From Bretschneidera sinensis (lineage: Eukaryota > Streptophyta > Magnoliopsida > Brassicales > Akaniaceae), in the NCBI GenBank assembly GCA_023935145.1, contig CM043701.1, positions 76,242,317 through 76,306,316 on the forward strand: a stretch of DNA of 64,000 bases, in the 5' to 3' direction. The position numbers were made by a program, and so were the translations under genes. The notes beneath the pieces were generated by a model. The model made no database searches, had not been told where the DNA came from, and saw nothing but the letters and a program-made list of their open reading frames with translations. Positions 11,097 through 22,600 of this stretch are shown piece after piece (position 1 is the first letter of the stretch; each line of letters opens with the position of its first letter).

Positions 11097-11109
11097 CACC
11101 CCCAAACTT
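11097..11109 (-). promoter_or_regulatory. Polypurine tract of internal region 2
   Basis: The minus strand reads AAGTTTGGGGGTG against the LTR start, as in internal region 1. Confidence 0.7.
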
Positions 11110-12480
11110 ACATATTGCTAGTCCCTTAGCAATACAAAACTAAAAACTAAAATGAAAAGAATAAAGACACACAAATAAATCCAATATTCATGGTGTCCAT
11201 GAAGGTTTAGGTATCACACAAAACTATGATGTGCACTCATGAGCAAGCTTCACAAATACAAACACATCTTTGCAATGAATAAGAGTTTTGAACGTTAATT
11301 ACTTTCATTAGGTTGGTTAAGACATCACAAGTCTGATTTTAGTGTGTGGTGATCTAGCACATAAAAGATTAGGTTTCCAAATAACTCGAACGTGTAGTGT
11401 TTCGGTGTCTAAAGTTTCACAACATTTCTTATCAAAACGAACAACAATGGCATAGTTTTTCTTTTTTTCTTTTATTGTGAAATTTTTGCCAAGTTGAGTT
11501 CCATTAAGCTTTTTAATTGACCCATGTAGCGAGTGTGTAGCTAATGACTCCCAAACTGGACGGTTTTAGGGCATTAGGTGTAAAGACACCCCTAAGGACT
11601 TACTAACTCCAATCAAAAAGGCTATGAAGCTAACTGGTCTTAATGCTACCAATCATAATTCTCACCTTTTGATATGACACTCACTGCTTACTGATGCAAG
11701 AGGGCCAGTTACTTAGTGGAAAGTTCTTTTTAATAATCATTGTTAGCAAAATTCCCACATTTTGACGTGACACTCACTGCTTACTGAGGCAAGAGGGCCA
11801 GTTACTCAGCGAAAAGTTTTTTTACTGATCATTATGAGCACTTTTCTTTTTGAGTAATAACAATTTTTTTCTTTTTTCCTATGTCAAAGTGTGAATCTAA
11901 CAAGTCATCCGGTTCACAGTCAAGCCGAAGAAACATACATATTACAATTAAATGTCATACCCCACACATTTATGTGCTAATGTGCTCGTGTTAGTTTAGG
12001 CCAAACTTGTGAATCCTTAAATGCCTAAAAGTAAGTGATTAAGGTTTAAAAATTAATTATTAGCCCATATGTTCAAGGTTTTAAGCTCACTTATGAAGTT
12101 AAATCATATTGTTTTGTTTAGATCACCAAAAAATTTTAAAACAGTATGAACATGTATTTATCTTTTCAAGAATACTAAAAAAACCTGGGACAAAGTGTGT
12201 GAATATGTCTCCCATACCCCCAAACTTAAATTACACATTGTCCCCAATGTATGAATAACATGGAAAGATCTGACCTAGGAGATGGAAAAGTAGCTAGACC
12301 GGCATGGCTCATAGCACACCCCCGAACTTGAACGGATGCACACATTGTCCCTAAAAAAAAAAAAACTAACGTAATGCAGGAAAAAAAAGTACTAAAAGTA
12401 AATAAATAACAGTAAATATGAAAGACAATAAAAATAAAAAGATAAGCTGTGGGGTGCCTCCCATGAGTGCTAAGTTTTAC
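11110..12480 (-). other. 3' noncoding region of TR-GAG1 internal 2
   Basis: Near-duplicate of 5111-6480, with the same extra polypurine tracts (about 12215-12230 and 12318-12330) and the conserved post-coding block at 12466-12495. Confidence 0.7.
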
Positions 12481-12600
12481 GTCTTCAGCCAGACGGGATA
12501 CCCTCTCACTGCTGGTCTCCAGGTGGTGCAGTCGATGAGGTACCAGGTACATGAGGTGGAGGTTGACAGTTTAGGCATCATGGCAAGTTGCTGTCCAATG

Positions 12601-12660
12601 TGTGCTCGATCACAATGTGAAGTGCGCTCGATCACACTGTGAAGTGCACTCGATCGCACT
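12601..12660 (-). repeat. CTCGATCG motif array in 3' region, copy 2
   Basis: Three spaced motifs matching the array at 6603-6664, with scattered C-to-T-type changes in the CG positions. Confidence 0.65.
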
Positions 12661-12772
12661 TGTGGCAGAGAGTGCATACTCAGGGGCCTCAGTGCCACTA
12701 ACCTCAATAGAGGCTCTTGAGCTACACATTTATCAAAGTCTGAATGGCTCAAGCCTATAGTAGCTTCAACGT

Positions 12773-15236
12773 TTAGTCTTTTGGTAGGGAGTGCTTAATA
12801 TCCACTGCATGTGGCTCAGGTGCTCTTGTTGCTGCTGCATAATGGACAGTCTGGGGCGCTAAATCTTCATCTCTTGGTTGCACTGTAATTTTCGAGTGTG
12901 GTGTGACTTTGTGTCCATGTACTGTGAATGTCTGATTTCTTGCAGGCAACTGCGACAATTCCAAGTTTGGTGCCTGGACAATAGATGAGAGAAAAGTAGT
13001 ATTAGTATGCTCAAAAGTTTTAAACGGAGGAGTGAACTTACTTGGATGCTTTGGAGAGGCTTCAAGGAGGTGCACAGCTTCAATGATGTCATCTGTAATA
13101 TATTCAGATTCTGGGTTAGGAACTACATCCGAACTTGTGAAGCTGTGGGTGAGGGTGGCTTCTAATGGATCAGTGTGATAGACCTGAAAAACTTGCTCGA
13201 CAACACTTTGCATCATACATTCATTAAAACATTCATCATCATTATCTTCTTGGGGTAATTTCAACGCATCAAATATCTTAAATTTTATTGTCTTACCATT
13301 TACCGTCATACTTACAATACCCTTTTGCACATTAATTATTGTATCAGCAGTTCTCATAAAGGTAATGGCATTGAGCTTTCTTCAATATCTAACACAATGA
13401 AGTTAGCAGGCAAAATAAACTCACCTACCTTTACCAAGACATCCTTAAGTATACCTCTAGGTCTTTTGATGCTTCTATCTACCAATTGCAAAGTGATGGA
13501 GGTTGGTTGAAGCTCCCCCAAACCTAGCTTTTCAACTACTGTGTGTGGTAGCAAATTGATACTTTCTCTTAAATCCAATAGTGCACGCTCAAAAAACTGG
13601 TCACCTATCCTGCAGCGAATGGTAAAACTACCCTGATCTTATAGCTTTGGTGGTAGTTTTCTTAATAATACTGCACTTACCTCTTCAGTTAGAGCCACTA
13701 TTTCATGCTCTAGAAACTTTCTTTTATTAGTGCAACAATCTTTTAAAAATTTAGCATAAGCAGGAATTTGTTTAATTGCATCTAATAAGGGAATGTTAAT
13801 TTTTACTTTTCTCAAAGTTTCAAAAATATGGAACAATTTATCTTTTTTTGGCTTTACTAACCTTTGAAGGAAAGGTGGTGCATTCCACTTCTCCATTTCA
13901 CTTTCCTTTCCTTGGATGTGGATGGCTTAGCAGGAGATGCTTGTGCTGGCTCATTAACTCCTATGACCTTACCATTTCTAAGAGTTGTCATGGCATTTAG
14001 TTGCTGATGTCCTCTCGGATTAGGTATTGGTTAGGCAGGAAGCTCACCTTGCTATCTTGCACTTAACTCTTTAGCCATTTGCCCCATTTGAACTTCTAGT
14101 CTTTGGATTGTTTGCTCGTGCTTTGCAATTATTTGTCTTTGCTCAGTTTGAATTTGCCTTCCATCTGCCATAAATTGTTCTTGTGACGTTATCAGTTGCC
14201 TTACCATACTCACTAGGTCACTTGTCTTTGACTCTTGAACTGGTTGGGCTGCTTGGTGGAAGTTCTTTTGTTGCCCTTGAAGGTTCAGGGCATTTTGATT
14301 GTTGCTCCATGAGAGGTTAGGGTGGTTTTGCCATCCAGGATTGTAGATATTTGTATATGCACTATTTGGTCCCACATAGTTCACTTGCTCGGGATCTGTA
14401 GATGGATATAAATGGCAAGTCTCAATAGTGTGATCAAATTGAGAACATAAAGCATATACTTGGTGTTGTGTGGCTTGTGGACTCGGTGAGGTGTTCTGAG
14501 CAGTCATGGCTTTTACAAGCATATCTAGCTTCCTCACTATAGCAACTATTTGAGTTGGAATTCCTCCAATTAAGTTAACTTTATACATGCCCTTGCTCTT
14601 TACTCCTTGTCTCTCTCTGGATGAGAATTATTGGGTATGCTCACTCAATGCCTCAAATAGCTCCATAGCTTCTTCACTGCTTTTCTCCATCAGCACACCT
14701 CCATAACTTGAATCAGCAATACCTTTATTTATGTCATTTAAACCTTTGTAAAAGGCTAGTACCCGGCTCATCTTGAGGTAGATTCTGATGTGGACATTTG
14801 TGAAGCAGCTCATTAAAGTGTCCCATACCTCAAAGAAAAGGTCTCCATCCCTCTGTTGGAAAGATTGAATCTTTTTCCTCATTTGTCTCGTTTTTTGAGC
14901 TGGGAAGAACTTTCTTAGGAACTTGCTGGCCAGCTCTTCCCAAGTGTGGATAGAAATTGCAGGCAATGAATTGTACCACAGTTTAGCATTATCTTTTAAG
15001 GAAAAAGGGAAAAGAATTAACCTGATTCCTTCTTGGTCTAGGCCCTGGATATGCTGGAATTTGCAAAGATAAAAGAACTCTCGAAGGTACAAATGTGGAT
15101 CCTCATTAGGTGTACCCCTAAAGTGAGTAAGTGCACTGAGTATCTGCGGAGATATGTAATCATTTCTTTCCGCCTCAGGTTGATATGCAATACAAGATGG
15201 CTGGTCAATGTTCCTGGGGATGAAGGATTGCTTCAT
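12773..15236 (-). pseudogene. TR-GAG1 gag-protease, copy 2 (broken)
   Basis: Same domain order as copy 1. The N-terminal frame (15236-14628) continues to a TAA at 14628-14630 where copy 1 has CAA. Within it the reading leaves the family frame around 14825 and returns near 14765 through two offsetting indels. Later frames are 14588-14052 (zinc-knuckle remnant and coiled-coil-like QIQTEQRQIIAKHEQ region), 13896-13639, 13578-13354 (protease part, again DLRES) and 13357-12773 (linker). The protease lesion is shared with copy 1, so it predates the tandem duplication, while the stops differ and arose afterwards. Confidence 0.8.
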
Positions 15237-15751
15237 CAGTCTTCTCTTAGGTGGTTGCTGGTTTTCTAGCTAATCTGCCCTTGATATTTCTTCCTCAAAT
15301 CCTTCTTCTACCTCTTTAGAGTTGTCTCTAAGCCTTTTTCGAATGGTCCACTCAGGCTCAGTATCGAGGGGAAAGAAAGTTGGATGTCTGGAACGAAGCC
15401 CTTGCATGAATTAGTAAAAGCATCTTCAGTGCAGCATTTCAGCACTGCTGCTCGGGTAGCTACTGCCTCAAATGTGCTCGATCGCACAAAGGAGTGCGTT
15501 TGATCGTAGCAATGCGCTCGATTGTACTTGAGGAGGGCGCTCGATCGCAGTGCACAGATCACTTTGCTATTGTACCTGAAACAAAACAGAACAGAAAAGA
15601 AGAAATAAATTAAGGTTTTGACGAAATAAAATAAAACTGAACGAAAAACAGAAACTTAGAATTTTTTTTATAGATTTTTGATAAAAATAAAACAATAAAA
15701 TAAAATAAAATAAAACTAATGAAAATGATTCTAAAAAGAAATTTAGCGCAA
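15237..15751 (-). other. 5' leader of TR-GAG1 internal 2
   Basis: Noncoding counterpart of 9307-9778, with an array of four motifs at 15473-15555. Confidence 0.6.
15473..15555 (-). repeat. CTCGATCG motif array in leader, copy 2
   Basis: Four spaced motifs corresponding one to one with those at 9498-9579. Confidence 0.65.
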
Positions 15752-15769
15752 TCCCCGGCAATGGCACTA
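15752..15769 (-). promoter_or_regulatory. Primer binding site (tRNA-Asp type), copy 2
   Basis: The minus strand reads TAGTGCCATTGCCGGGGA, one further mismatch compared with copy 1. Confidence 0.75.
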
Positions 15770-16672
15770 AAAACTTGTTGTACTTTTATCTACCTAAATA
15801 AATAAGCAAATAATCGTACTTGTTTTACTTGCAAGTGCACAAGGTCAACTTAGTAGTATAGTGCGCGAATGCAAGATCATCTCCACAGGGATTGGTAAAT
15901 TTAACTTTAGAATTAGTTTCGAAATAATGAAATAAAAATAAGAGAAATAAATATTGAGTTGAAATAATAAAGAGAAAGGTGTAGGTACTTGATATCCACC
16001 ACTAATCATGCTACCCCCAACACAACAGTATGCTAATGCTTTACTCATGTCATGAATACTTAATGTTTGTCAACCTAAAGGCATGGTATCTACTCCTTAA
16101 GCTATTGATTTCCCTAAGCAACGAGTTAGGCATGGTATCTACTCTAACTCTTTTCTTTCTTAAGGGATTCAGCATGGTGTATACTGAGTGGTTCCTTAAG
16201 AGAGCATAAGATCTATGGAAATCGAGAAGCACACGAGACCTAGGGCATGGTATCTACTTCCGGTTTCCCATGTTGATTAACCCAAGAATCCGGTGTGGAT
16301 ATCTTTTATTACTATTGTTGAGCCCAGGACTCGGTCATCCAAATTGATTCAACTAATTAATCCATACCACATGCATACATTGATTAGACACACACATATG
16401 AGGAATTTAAATAAAAACAGGTATTAATCAAGTTAAGCAACACAACATGAATATCGCAAAGGCGCCAATACTGAATTATTGGTTAAATGTAATTAGGGCT
16501 TCAACCAAGCCTAGGGTTTAGTTACACATGGTTGTGATGCTAAACATATTCATAAAATAAAAATAAAGGAGAAAGAATAAACCCGAGAGAAGAGTCGTCA
16601 ATTCCTCTCCAAAGCTTACAATTCCAAAGAAAATTCCCAGGTCCACCCCCCCAATCTGTGTTTTTACAAGTG

Positions 16673-16680
16673 TATTTATA
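16673..16680 (-). promoter_or_regulatory. TATA box, TR-GAG1 LTR C
   Basis: TATAAATA on the minus strand. As the 5' LTR of the composite, this would be the promoter for the whole unit. Confidence 0.6.
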
Positions 16681-16790
16681 GGGGTTGAATAACCCTAGAA
16701 GACTCTGGAAACCCTAAACTTCCTAAAACACAAAACCTCTCCTGTTTCCAAAACAGATTTTTGTCGTTTTACTGTTCATGCTCGTATATG

Positions 16791-16886
16791 TGCGCTCGAT
16801 CGTATACGTGTTGCGCTCGAGCCTTTTTAGTTTGTGCATGAGTGCTGGTGTGCTCGATCGTACCGGGGCTTGCACTTGATCGCACT
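16791..16886 (-). repeat. CTCGATCG motif array, LTR C
   Basis: About four motifs, upstream of TATA on the element's strand, with a different combination of copies from LTRs A and B. Confidence 0.75.
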
Positions 16887-17074
16887 CTAGCCAGCAGCTG
16901 CTCTAGGATTTCCATATTTCTTCCTTTAAGTGCCAAAAACGCTTCTATTTTCCCCAAGACCCTACAAAAGCATGTGAAACACAGAGATGAAGTAAAATGG
17001 ACTAAACTAACATAAACTTTGACTTAACAAATGTAAATTAAGGGGCTTAAATATGAATATTTAAGCATCTATCA

Positions 17075-17740
17075 AGAGAGATTTACATAGAAGAGAATAC
17101 AAAGGAAATTGAGAAGAGGAAGAAAGAAAAAAAGGGAAAGAAGAAAAAAAAATTAAAGAGAAGAAAGAAAAAAATCAGGTGTATTTTTCATGGGTGAAAA
17201 AAGAGAGCTTAGAGATAATAAAAAAAAAATTGGGTTTATAACTTTGTTTATGAGTCTGTGTCGCATGTAGTGAGCCAAACTGAATTGAAATAATTTAATG
17301 CACAACTACTGTGGAGAAGAGATGAAGAAAAAAGCCCTGGATCTAGCACATTTACCAGACTTGTCAAAGAATTATTGGCAGCAACGGGTGCTAATCAAGA
17401 GATTTGCTTAATTTATATTGGGTGGAAACTTGACTAGTAATTTTTGGCAACTTCATTAGCAATATCTAACATACACAGTTGTCATTATTAATGAAGTTCC
17501 CAAAAATTATCAGTCAAGTTTTCACTACTGCAAATAAGAATTTGCACTTGATGCAGCCAAGAATTTTTAAAATTCATCAACGGAGAAAACGTAAGAACTT
17601 AGGGGAAGAGGAGAAAAGAAATGATATTTATGAAGGTTTTTTGGTCTTCTTAACATTTATGTTAAGAATTAATATATTTCATTTAGTCAAACACGGTCAA
17701 AGTAAGTATATATATTTTTTCAAAGAATAAGTAGGTAAGT
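17075..17740. other. Right interior of the candidate TIR element
   Basis: Purine-rich at 17080-17180, otherwise AT-rich. An 83-codon open frame at 17479-17730 overlaps a large hairpin and shows no domain. No gene is called. Confidence 0.4.
17422..17525. repeat. Long hairpin, 37-bp arms
   Basis: 17422-17458 is the reverse complement of 17489-17525 at 33 of 37 positions, with a 30-base loop. The arms begin GTGGAAACTTGACT and GTGAAAACTTGACT when read inward. It could be the core of a foldback element or a small-RNA hairpin. Confidence 0.75.
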
Positions 17741-17769
17741 ATGTCGTGTAGGTTTTTATAATTTACCCT
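17741..17769 (-). repeat. Right arm of the candidate terminal inverted repeat
   Basis: Counterpart of 2859-2887; on the minus strand it reads AGGGTAAATTATAAAAACCT. See the left arm for the interpretation. Confidence 0.35.
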
Positions 17770-17792
17770 ACGAGAAATGATCTTTGTACTAA

Positions 17793-17960
17793 GCTTTCTT
17801 TTTCTTTCTTTTTATAAAAGTTGATCTTATTACTAAGAAGGAAGAGATACAAGGGAGGACAAATGGCTAAACCCCAAAAGAAAAAAGCAAAAGAGATAAA
17901 TGCCCAAAGGCTACAATAACCTAGATAAAAAAGAAAAGTCCTAGTGATCTCTATAGTAGT
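17793..17960 (-). mobile_element. LINE 3' end fragment
   Basis: On the minus strand the sequence runs through TTTTGGGGTTTAGCC and TTGTATCTCTTCC to AGTAATAAGATC and an A-rich tail with G interruptions. This order resembles the 3' end of plant L1 LINEs, where a short untranslated stretch with AATAAA-like signals precedes the tail. No endonuclease or RT part is present and no clear duplication was found. Confidence 0.35.
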
Positions 17961-18011
17961 AAATTTCATGATTATCTTAGATAATTTTGTTTAACAATTT
18001 GAGGCAATGAG

Positions 18012-18485
18012 TGATATTAGTATGCCCTATAAGTGAATTGTATTTGATGTGTAGGCATATTACTTATAATTGATCTTATTCATTTATTGACAGTAATATC
18101 ATTTATAACAAATTATATTTATTGTGTTTTAATGACAAACCAATTTAATAATGTGTTTTCATGATAAAGCCAATAGAATAGAAACAACAAAAATTAGCAC
18201 CATGATGAGATCATGCTAATGAGATGTGTTTTCTTAAACTTTATTCTTAAATGTTCCTAATCATAGGATCGCTAAGAAGGGAATTAGTGACTCTAGATAG
18301 ATTAGTGCATACTATATTTTCTCAAAGAGTTTAGGGTGATTGGTCTTATGGTCACTAGTGTGTGAGACACTAAAACAAGATATGCAAGTGTTTATTAGTG
18401 AATAGGTACACTAAATTAACTTGACTTAAGAAACACCTATATAAACATTTTATTGGCTGTCAAAGTTAATACTTACCCCCAAAAA
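18012..18485 (+). mobile_element. Old LTR fragment related to copia-1
   Basis: The segment starts TGATATTAGTATGCC and aligns along most of its length with the first part of the LTRs at 18820 and 40810, including the blocks TTATTCATTTATTGACA and CATAGGATC. It is more diverged than those two and stops abruptly near 18485. It is an independent, older, truncated copy lying just upstream of the larger element. Confidence 0.7.
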
Positions 18486-18819
18486 AATTAAATTGAATTA
18501 ATTTTAGTTTTGGTGAACTAATTAACAATTTATTCATTGATTTCCTTTAGGGGAAGTGGGGCATGATCAACTCAAAAGGATTCGCCATCAATCATTTCCT
18601 AATGCTGACTGAACACCTTTAAAAGAAGGTGATTAACCTAGTGCTGACCCCTAATTTAACATTAAACTAACAAGCTAAGTTTGCATAACCAAGCCAAGTT
18701 AAGTATAGAGAAGATAAACACCCCCCGCAGCCCCTATCTAAAAATTCGGTACCACATTACTTTATCACATTGCCTTTTTAACCTTATTTCGTGCATTTTC
18801 TCTTTTGTTGTTAACGCGA
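18486..18819. other. Unassigned spacer
   Basis: No coding or repeat signature recognised between the LTR fragment and the copia-1 5' LTR. Confidence 0.4.
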
Positions 18820-20424
18820 GTTTAGTAGTTGCATGTCCTACAAACCAATAAAATTTGATGTTATGGACATATAACTTGTAATTAATCTTATTCATTTATT
18901 GACAATAAATAATAATTAATGAAATATATTTTATTTATCATATTTATTACAAATCACTACATGTACATTACAGGATAAATTCTATAGAATAAGAACAATG
19001 GAAATAAGTACCATTATGAGATTATACTAGTGAGATGTATTTCCTTAAACTTTATTCTTAAATGTTCCTAATCATAGGATCACTAAGAAGGGTATTAGTA
19101 AATCCTGATAGATTAGTACATACTATGTTTCCCTAAGGAGTTGAGTGTGATTAATCTCACAATCACTAGTGTATGAGACAGTAGAACAAGTTACATAGGT
19201 GCTTGTTAGAGAACAAACACACCAACTAACTTGACTAAGAAATTCCTAATGGACATTTTACTAGTTATCACTATGAGTTCTTACGTTGTAGTTGTATAGG
19301 TGATCCTTGGATTTGAGGCACCATGGATATCTTGTATATAAGGCATCATGCTTTGATGCTACCTAAATGTGATTCTAATCATAGGTCATAAGAGGGTAAT
19401 AACTAAGTATGATCACTTATGCATAAAGGTATGTGAGTGTACAATAGAGGATTCATCACTCTCAGTAAAAGAGATAAAATGTCCTATGTGATCTGATTAA
19501 GTTATAGCTTGGAAGTTCCTTGGCCTAGGTGGGGTGGAAATTAGAAAGGAGTTTATAATTTCACAATTTAAGTTATGAACTTGAGATTAAGATATATATG
19601 ATTAAATAATTTAGGCTTGACTCATGTCTTAGGTTTAATAAAAAACATTGTATAATGAAAGGATTGAATTGTACGGTTACTATCAATAGAAAGGTTCACA
19701 TTAATTCATATTACCTGGTTAGTCATGACATATTGCTAGATATCAATCTTGACTTGTAGAAGCCCTTAAGAATTAATTATAATTAATTCTTAAATAAAAA
19801 GAGAATTAAAAGGAGTTTTAATTCAAACTAAAATTAAAAAGATTTTTAATTAATTTGATAGCATCTAATTGTTGCATAAAAGTTATGACCTACAACCAAC
19901 ACGAGATTGAACCAAAAAGGTCACACACATAAGGGCAATTACAAGAATAAGAAAAACTAATGGGCTAATAGAGAGAATTCTAAGAATTAATTAAACCAGG
20001 GTTTTAATTTTAGTTCTAGGAGTCTTGAAACTTTTAGGTGTAAAGGCTCTATATAAAGGTTCTATTTGATGGAAACCATATAACAGTTAATGTAAAAAAT
20101 TGTTTTCTCTCTAGGAACCGAAAATACCTAGAGCTAGCACTTAGATTTTCCGGCCAACCCTAGTCCTCTTCCTCAAGTGGTGTTCAACATCCTGAAGAAA
20201 GAGATCTTTGTCCTCATGTAGATACATTTAGAGGTCGAACGCTTAAACTAATTCTGAGCTCTCCAACGAATTCAAATAAGGAATTTTCATGAAGTTATAA
20301 ATCTCAAACCTTTTATGGTGATAATAATATTGTTCTAATAAATTCATAGATAGTTTCTTGAGATTAAGTTTATCGATATGAAATTTTTTAAAATTTCGCT
20401 ACGTTTGCATACCAGTAGACTTAT
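18820..20424 (+). repeat. copia-1 5' LTR
   Basis: Aligned with the 3' LTR from 40810: both carry CCAATA..ATTTGATG then TTATGGACATAT. The left edge is inexact because the first 20 bases have diverged. The TATA box is at 20050-20057. The right edge is placed before the primer-site-like sequence. Confidence 0.7.
20050..20057 (+). promoter_or_regulatory. TATA box, copia-1 5' LTR
   Basis: TATATAAA in an LTR, about 375 bp before the LTR end. Confidence 0.5.
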
Positions 20425-20426
20425 AG

Positions 20427-20439
20427 TAGTATCACTACC
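20427..20439 (+). promoter_or_regulatory. Degenerate primer binding site, copia-1
   Basis: TAGTATCACTACC resembles the initiator tRNA-Met complement TGGTATCAGAGCC at 9 of 13 positions and sits where the LTR should end. Confidence 0.45.
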
Positions 20440-21296
20440 AACTCCATGAATTATTAGAATGATTTTGATTATATTATTGGTTAGATTAGGGTTTATGAAA
20501 CCCTAGGTTAAGAAAATTCAAGAATGACTTCTTGAAATATTTATTTTCGTGAGGGATACTAAAGAATTTGTGGATTATTTTAAGCTGCATTAAATCAATA
20601 AATATTGTTTATACACAATTTGTTTAATCAAAATATGATTTTGGAACAAAAAGAAATTGTTTTGGAAAGAAAATTCACAAAAAAAAAACGTGAAAAAATT
20701 TGCAAATTTCGTAGGTACAGTCGATTGTTCCCTCACGGACCTTATTGAAGAATCAAACAAAAATTTTGGATAGTCGACTACCTTGAGTGGACAGTTGATT
20801 GTGCCCTCCTAACTTGATTAAATTTTGGGACAAAAACTTTTGACAATCTATTGTCATAATGGACAATCAGCTATGTAATGTAAAACTCAAATTTTCGAGT
20901 TTTTAAAAAGGTTTTGAAAAAGTTTTTGAAATTGTTTCAATTTTTTTAATTAAATTTTTTTTAATGAAATTAATTTTAATTTTTATCTTAAAAATAGTTA
21001 AATTAATTTAATTAATTAATTAAGAATTGTTCTTAATTTCAAAATCAAAAGTTTTAAGAAGTTGGAGTTTGATTAGGAATTAAAACTCCAAAATCCTTAT
21101 CACATTATAATTGTGAATTATAATGAATAAGAAATCTTAATCTTATTTGGAATAGAATTAAGAAAAGTTTATGGAAACCTAATGGGATTAGAATTGCAAA
21201 CGTAAAGGCTATATCACTAATTTACACTTGTAAGGAATGGTGGGCTTGACTTAACTAAAATAGATATGACTTGTTGCACAAACGTAAGGGTTATAT
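20440..21296 (+). other. copia-1 leader with GTCGATTG-like repeats
   Basis: No gag start is visible before the Tekay insertion. Between about 20713 and 20875 a short motif recurs: ACAGTCGATTGTTCCCTC, TAGTCGACTA (a perfect 10-bp palindrome), ACAGTTGATTGTGCCCTC, ACAATCTATTGTC and ACAATCAGCTATG. Spacing is 30-60 bp. The repeats recall the palindromic arrays in other families here but lie downstream of the LTR. Confidence 0.5.
21198..21279 (+). repeat. 82-bp tandem repeat, first copy
   Basis: The unit begins AAACGTAAAGGCTATATCAC and ends GTTGCAC. The second copy is 21280-21296 plus 30383-30447, exactly 82 bp once the Tekay element and one copy of its TATAT duplication are removed. It belongs to the copia-1 leader. 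Confidence 0.85.
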
Positions 21297-21549
21297 TGTA
21301 ATACCTCTATTTTTAAAGTAAGGGTAAATAAGTAATTCGATAGATATGATATAGAATTAAAATAATATATTTGAAATATTTATTTTTGAATAAAATAATT
21401 CTTTTGAGAAAAAAAGACACGTGGACAGTGTGGATAAGGAAGAAGGAAACAAAAGTTTTGTTTGAAAAAAAAGGAGGGGTGTCCAAGTGGGAAGGTAAAA
21501 GGAAAAAGAAAAAGAAAAAAATGAGAAAAAAAGAAAAAAAAATGGGGGG

Positions 21550-21581
21550 CATGCAACACCTGGAAGTCCAGGTGTTGCATG
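21550..21581. repeat. Inverted repeat in Tekay U3, 15-bp perfect arms
   Basis: Arms CATGCAACACCTGGA and its exact complement are separated by AG. The counterpart in the 3' LTR is 28480-28511 with two mismatches. It lies about 100 bp upstream of the TATA box. Confidence 0.9.
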
Positions 21582-21682
21582 AAAATCCTGCAAATGGACA
21601 CTAAGTCCACATATAGAAAAAAAGGGGACACTAAGCACCAGTTGAACAAATGGTGCAACAACGGTGTACGGTTAAAAATTTG

Positions 21683-21690
21683 TATAAAAA
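21683..21690 (+). promoter_or_regulatory. TATA box, Tekay 5' LTR
   Basis: TATAAAAA following a GGTTAAAAATT context also present at 28600 in the 3' LTR. Confidence 0.5.
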
Positions 21691-22478
21691 ATTGTTTTTA
21701 TTGATTTGTTTTATTAGTTTTACCAAATCCTATTTGGTTTTCTTTCTTCTTCAATACAAACTACTCTATTTCTTTAAACACTTGGGGAGTGGAAGAAAAG
21801 TTGAAAGAGTAAAATTTTGAAGGGGTTTTCGGAAGAATTTTACAGAGAATCACAGAAAGCTCTAAGAAAAATAAAAGGTAATAATATGAATTTTATTTTT
21901 GAAATTTAGCGTACATGAAATTTGTCGGAATTCAATGTGAGAATTTTCAAAGGGTGTGAATTATGGAAGAGTTGAAGAATAAGTTCAAAATTTTAATATA
22001 AATATTTTATCAAGTGTCGACGATCAACAATCGGGGGAAATTACTGAAAAGAGCAGAAGAGGCAAGGAGGTGATCCACGGATAGCTCTAAGTGCTACGTG
22101 GCGAGTTAGATTTACTTTAAATAATCAAGATAAATATCAAATATATAGTGATAATATTTGAATAAATTATTAACCTATGATTTGATGATAGATGAAGGTT
22201 GGTTGATGGGTATGATAGGAATAACTGATGTGTGGAAAATTATTATATGAGAAGTAATATTATTGGAATAATAAGTTGATTTAACAATGAATGTGATAAT
22301 TGAAATTCTTGACGACTTATAGTTAATAAATTGATATGATAAATTGATCAAATAATACTTTAAGAAGAAGCATGATAGCTAAATTTAATGTCTGAATACA
22401 TACTTCTTTTTATATTATTGTTAAAATTCATATTTCATATCATTGTTCATATGTATATGCATGAAATAAAAGAACCAG

Positions 22479-22600
22479 GAGGGGGCCGGTCTAAATGAAA
22501 AACCGTGACAACCGGTGTATGCTGGAAATAAATGAAAACCGTGATAGGCGGTAGATGCTGGAGATAAAAGAACTGGGAAAGGGCTGGTCTAGATTAAAAC
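22479..22600 (+). repeat. Short tandem phrases inside the Tekay LTR
   Basis: Alternating variants of AGAACCAGGAGGGGGCCGGT and of ACCGTGAYARSCGGTGTATG. The same series at 29394-29610 in the 3' LTR has extra units, which accounts for much of the length difference between the two LTRs (2050 and 2167 bp). Each unit has CCGG or CCGGT near its centre. Confidence 0.65.

Larger units (their letters stand above)
3823..17074 (-). mobile_element. TR-GAG1 composite: three LTRs and two internal regions
   Basis: In minus orientation the order is LTR C (15776-17074), internal 2 (11097-15775), LTR B (9803-11096), internal 1 (5098-9802), LTR A (3823-5097). The two internal regions are near-duplicates and encode only gag and a protease remnant; no reverse transcriptase, RNase H or integrase is present. 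Only the outermost edges carry a 5-bp near-match, GGAGA (3818-3822) and AGAGA (17075-17079). One insertion followed by unequal LTR recombination explains this better than two insertions. By content the unit fits the published class of terminal-repeat retrotransposons with a GAG domain (TR-GAG), apparently derived from an Athila-type relative. Confidence 0.85.
15776..17074 (-). repeat. TR-GAG1 LTR C (5' LTR)
   Basis: Full-length outer LTR with the plus-strand ends TGTTGTAC and CATCTATCA. The flank AGAGA follows at 17075-17079. The TATA box is at 16673-16680. Confidence 0.85.

Noticed and set aside
21313..21661. Several Phe-rich minus-strand frames
   Set aside because: They are the antisense of A/G-rich LTR sequence; they reappear as low-complexity frames at 28271-28567.
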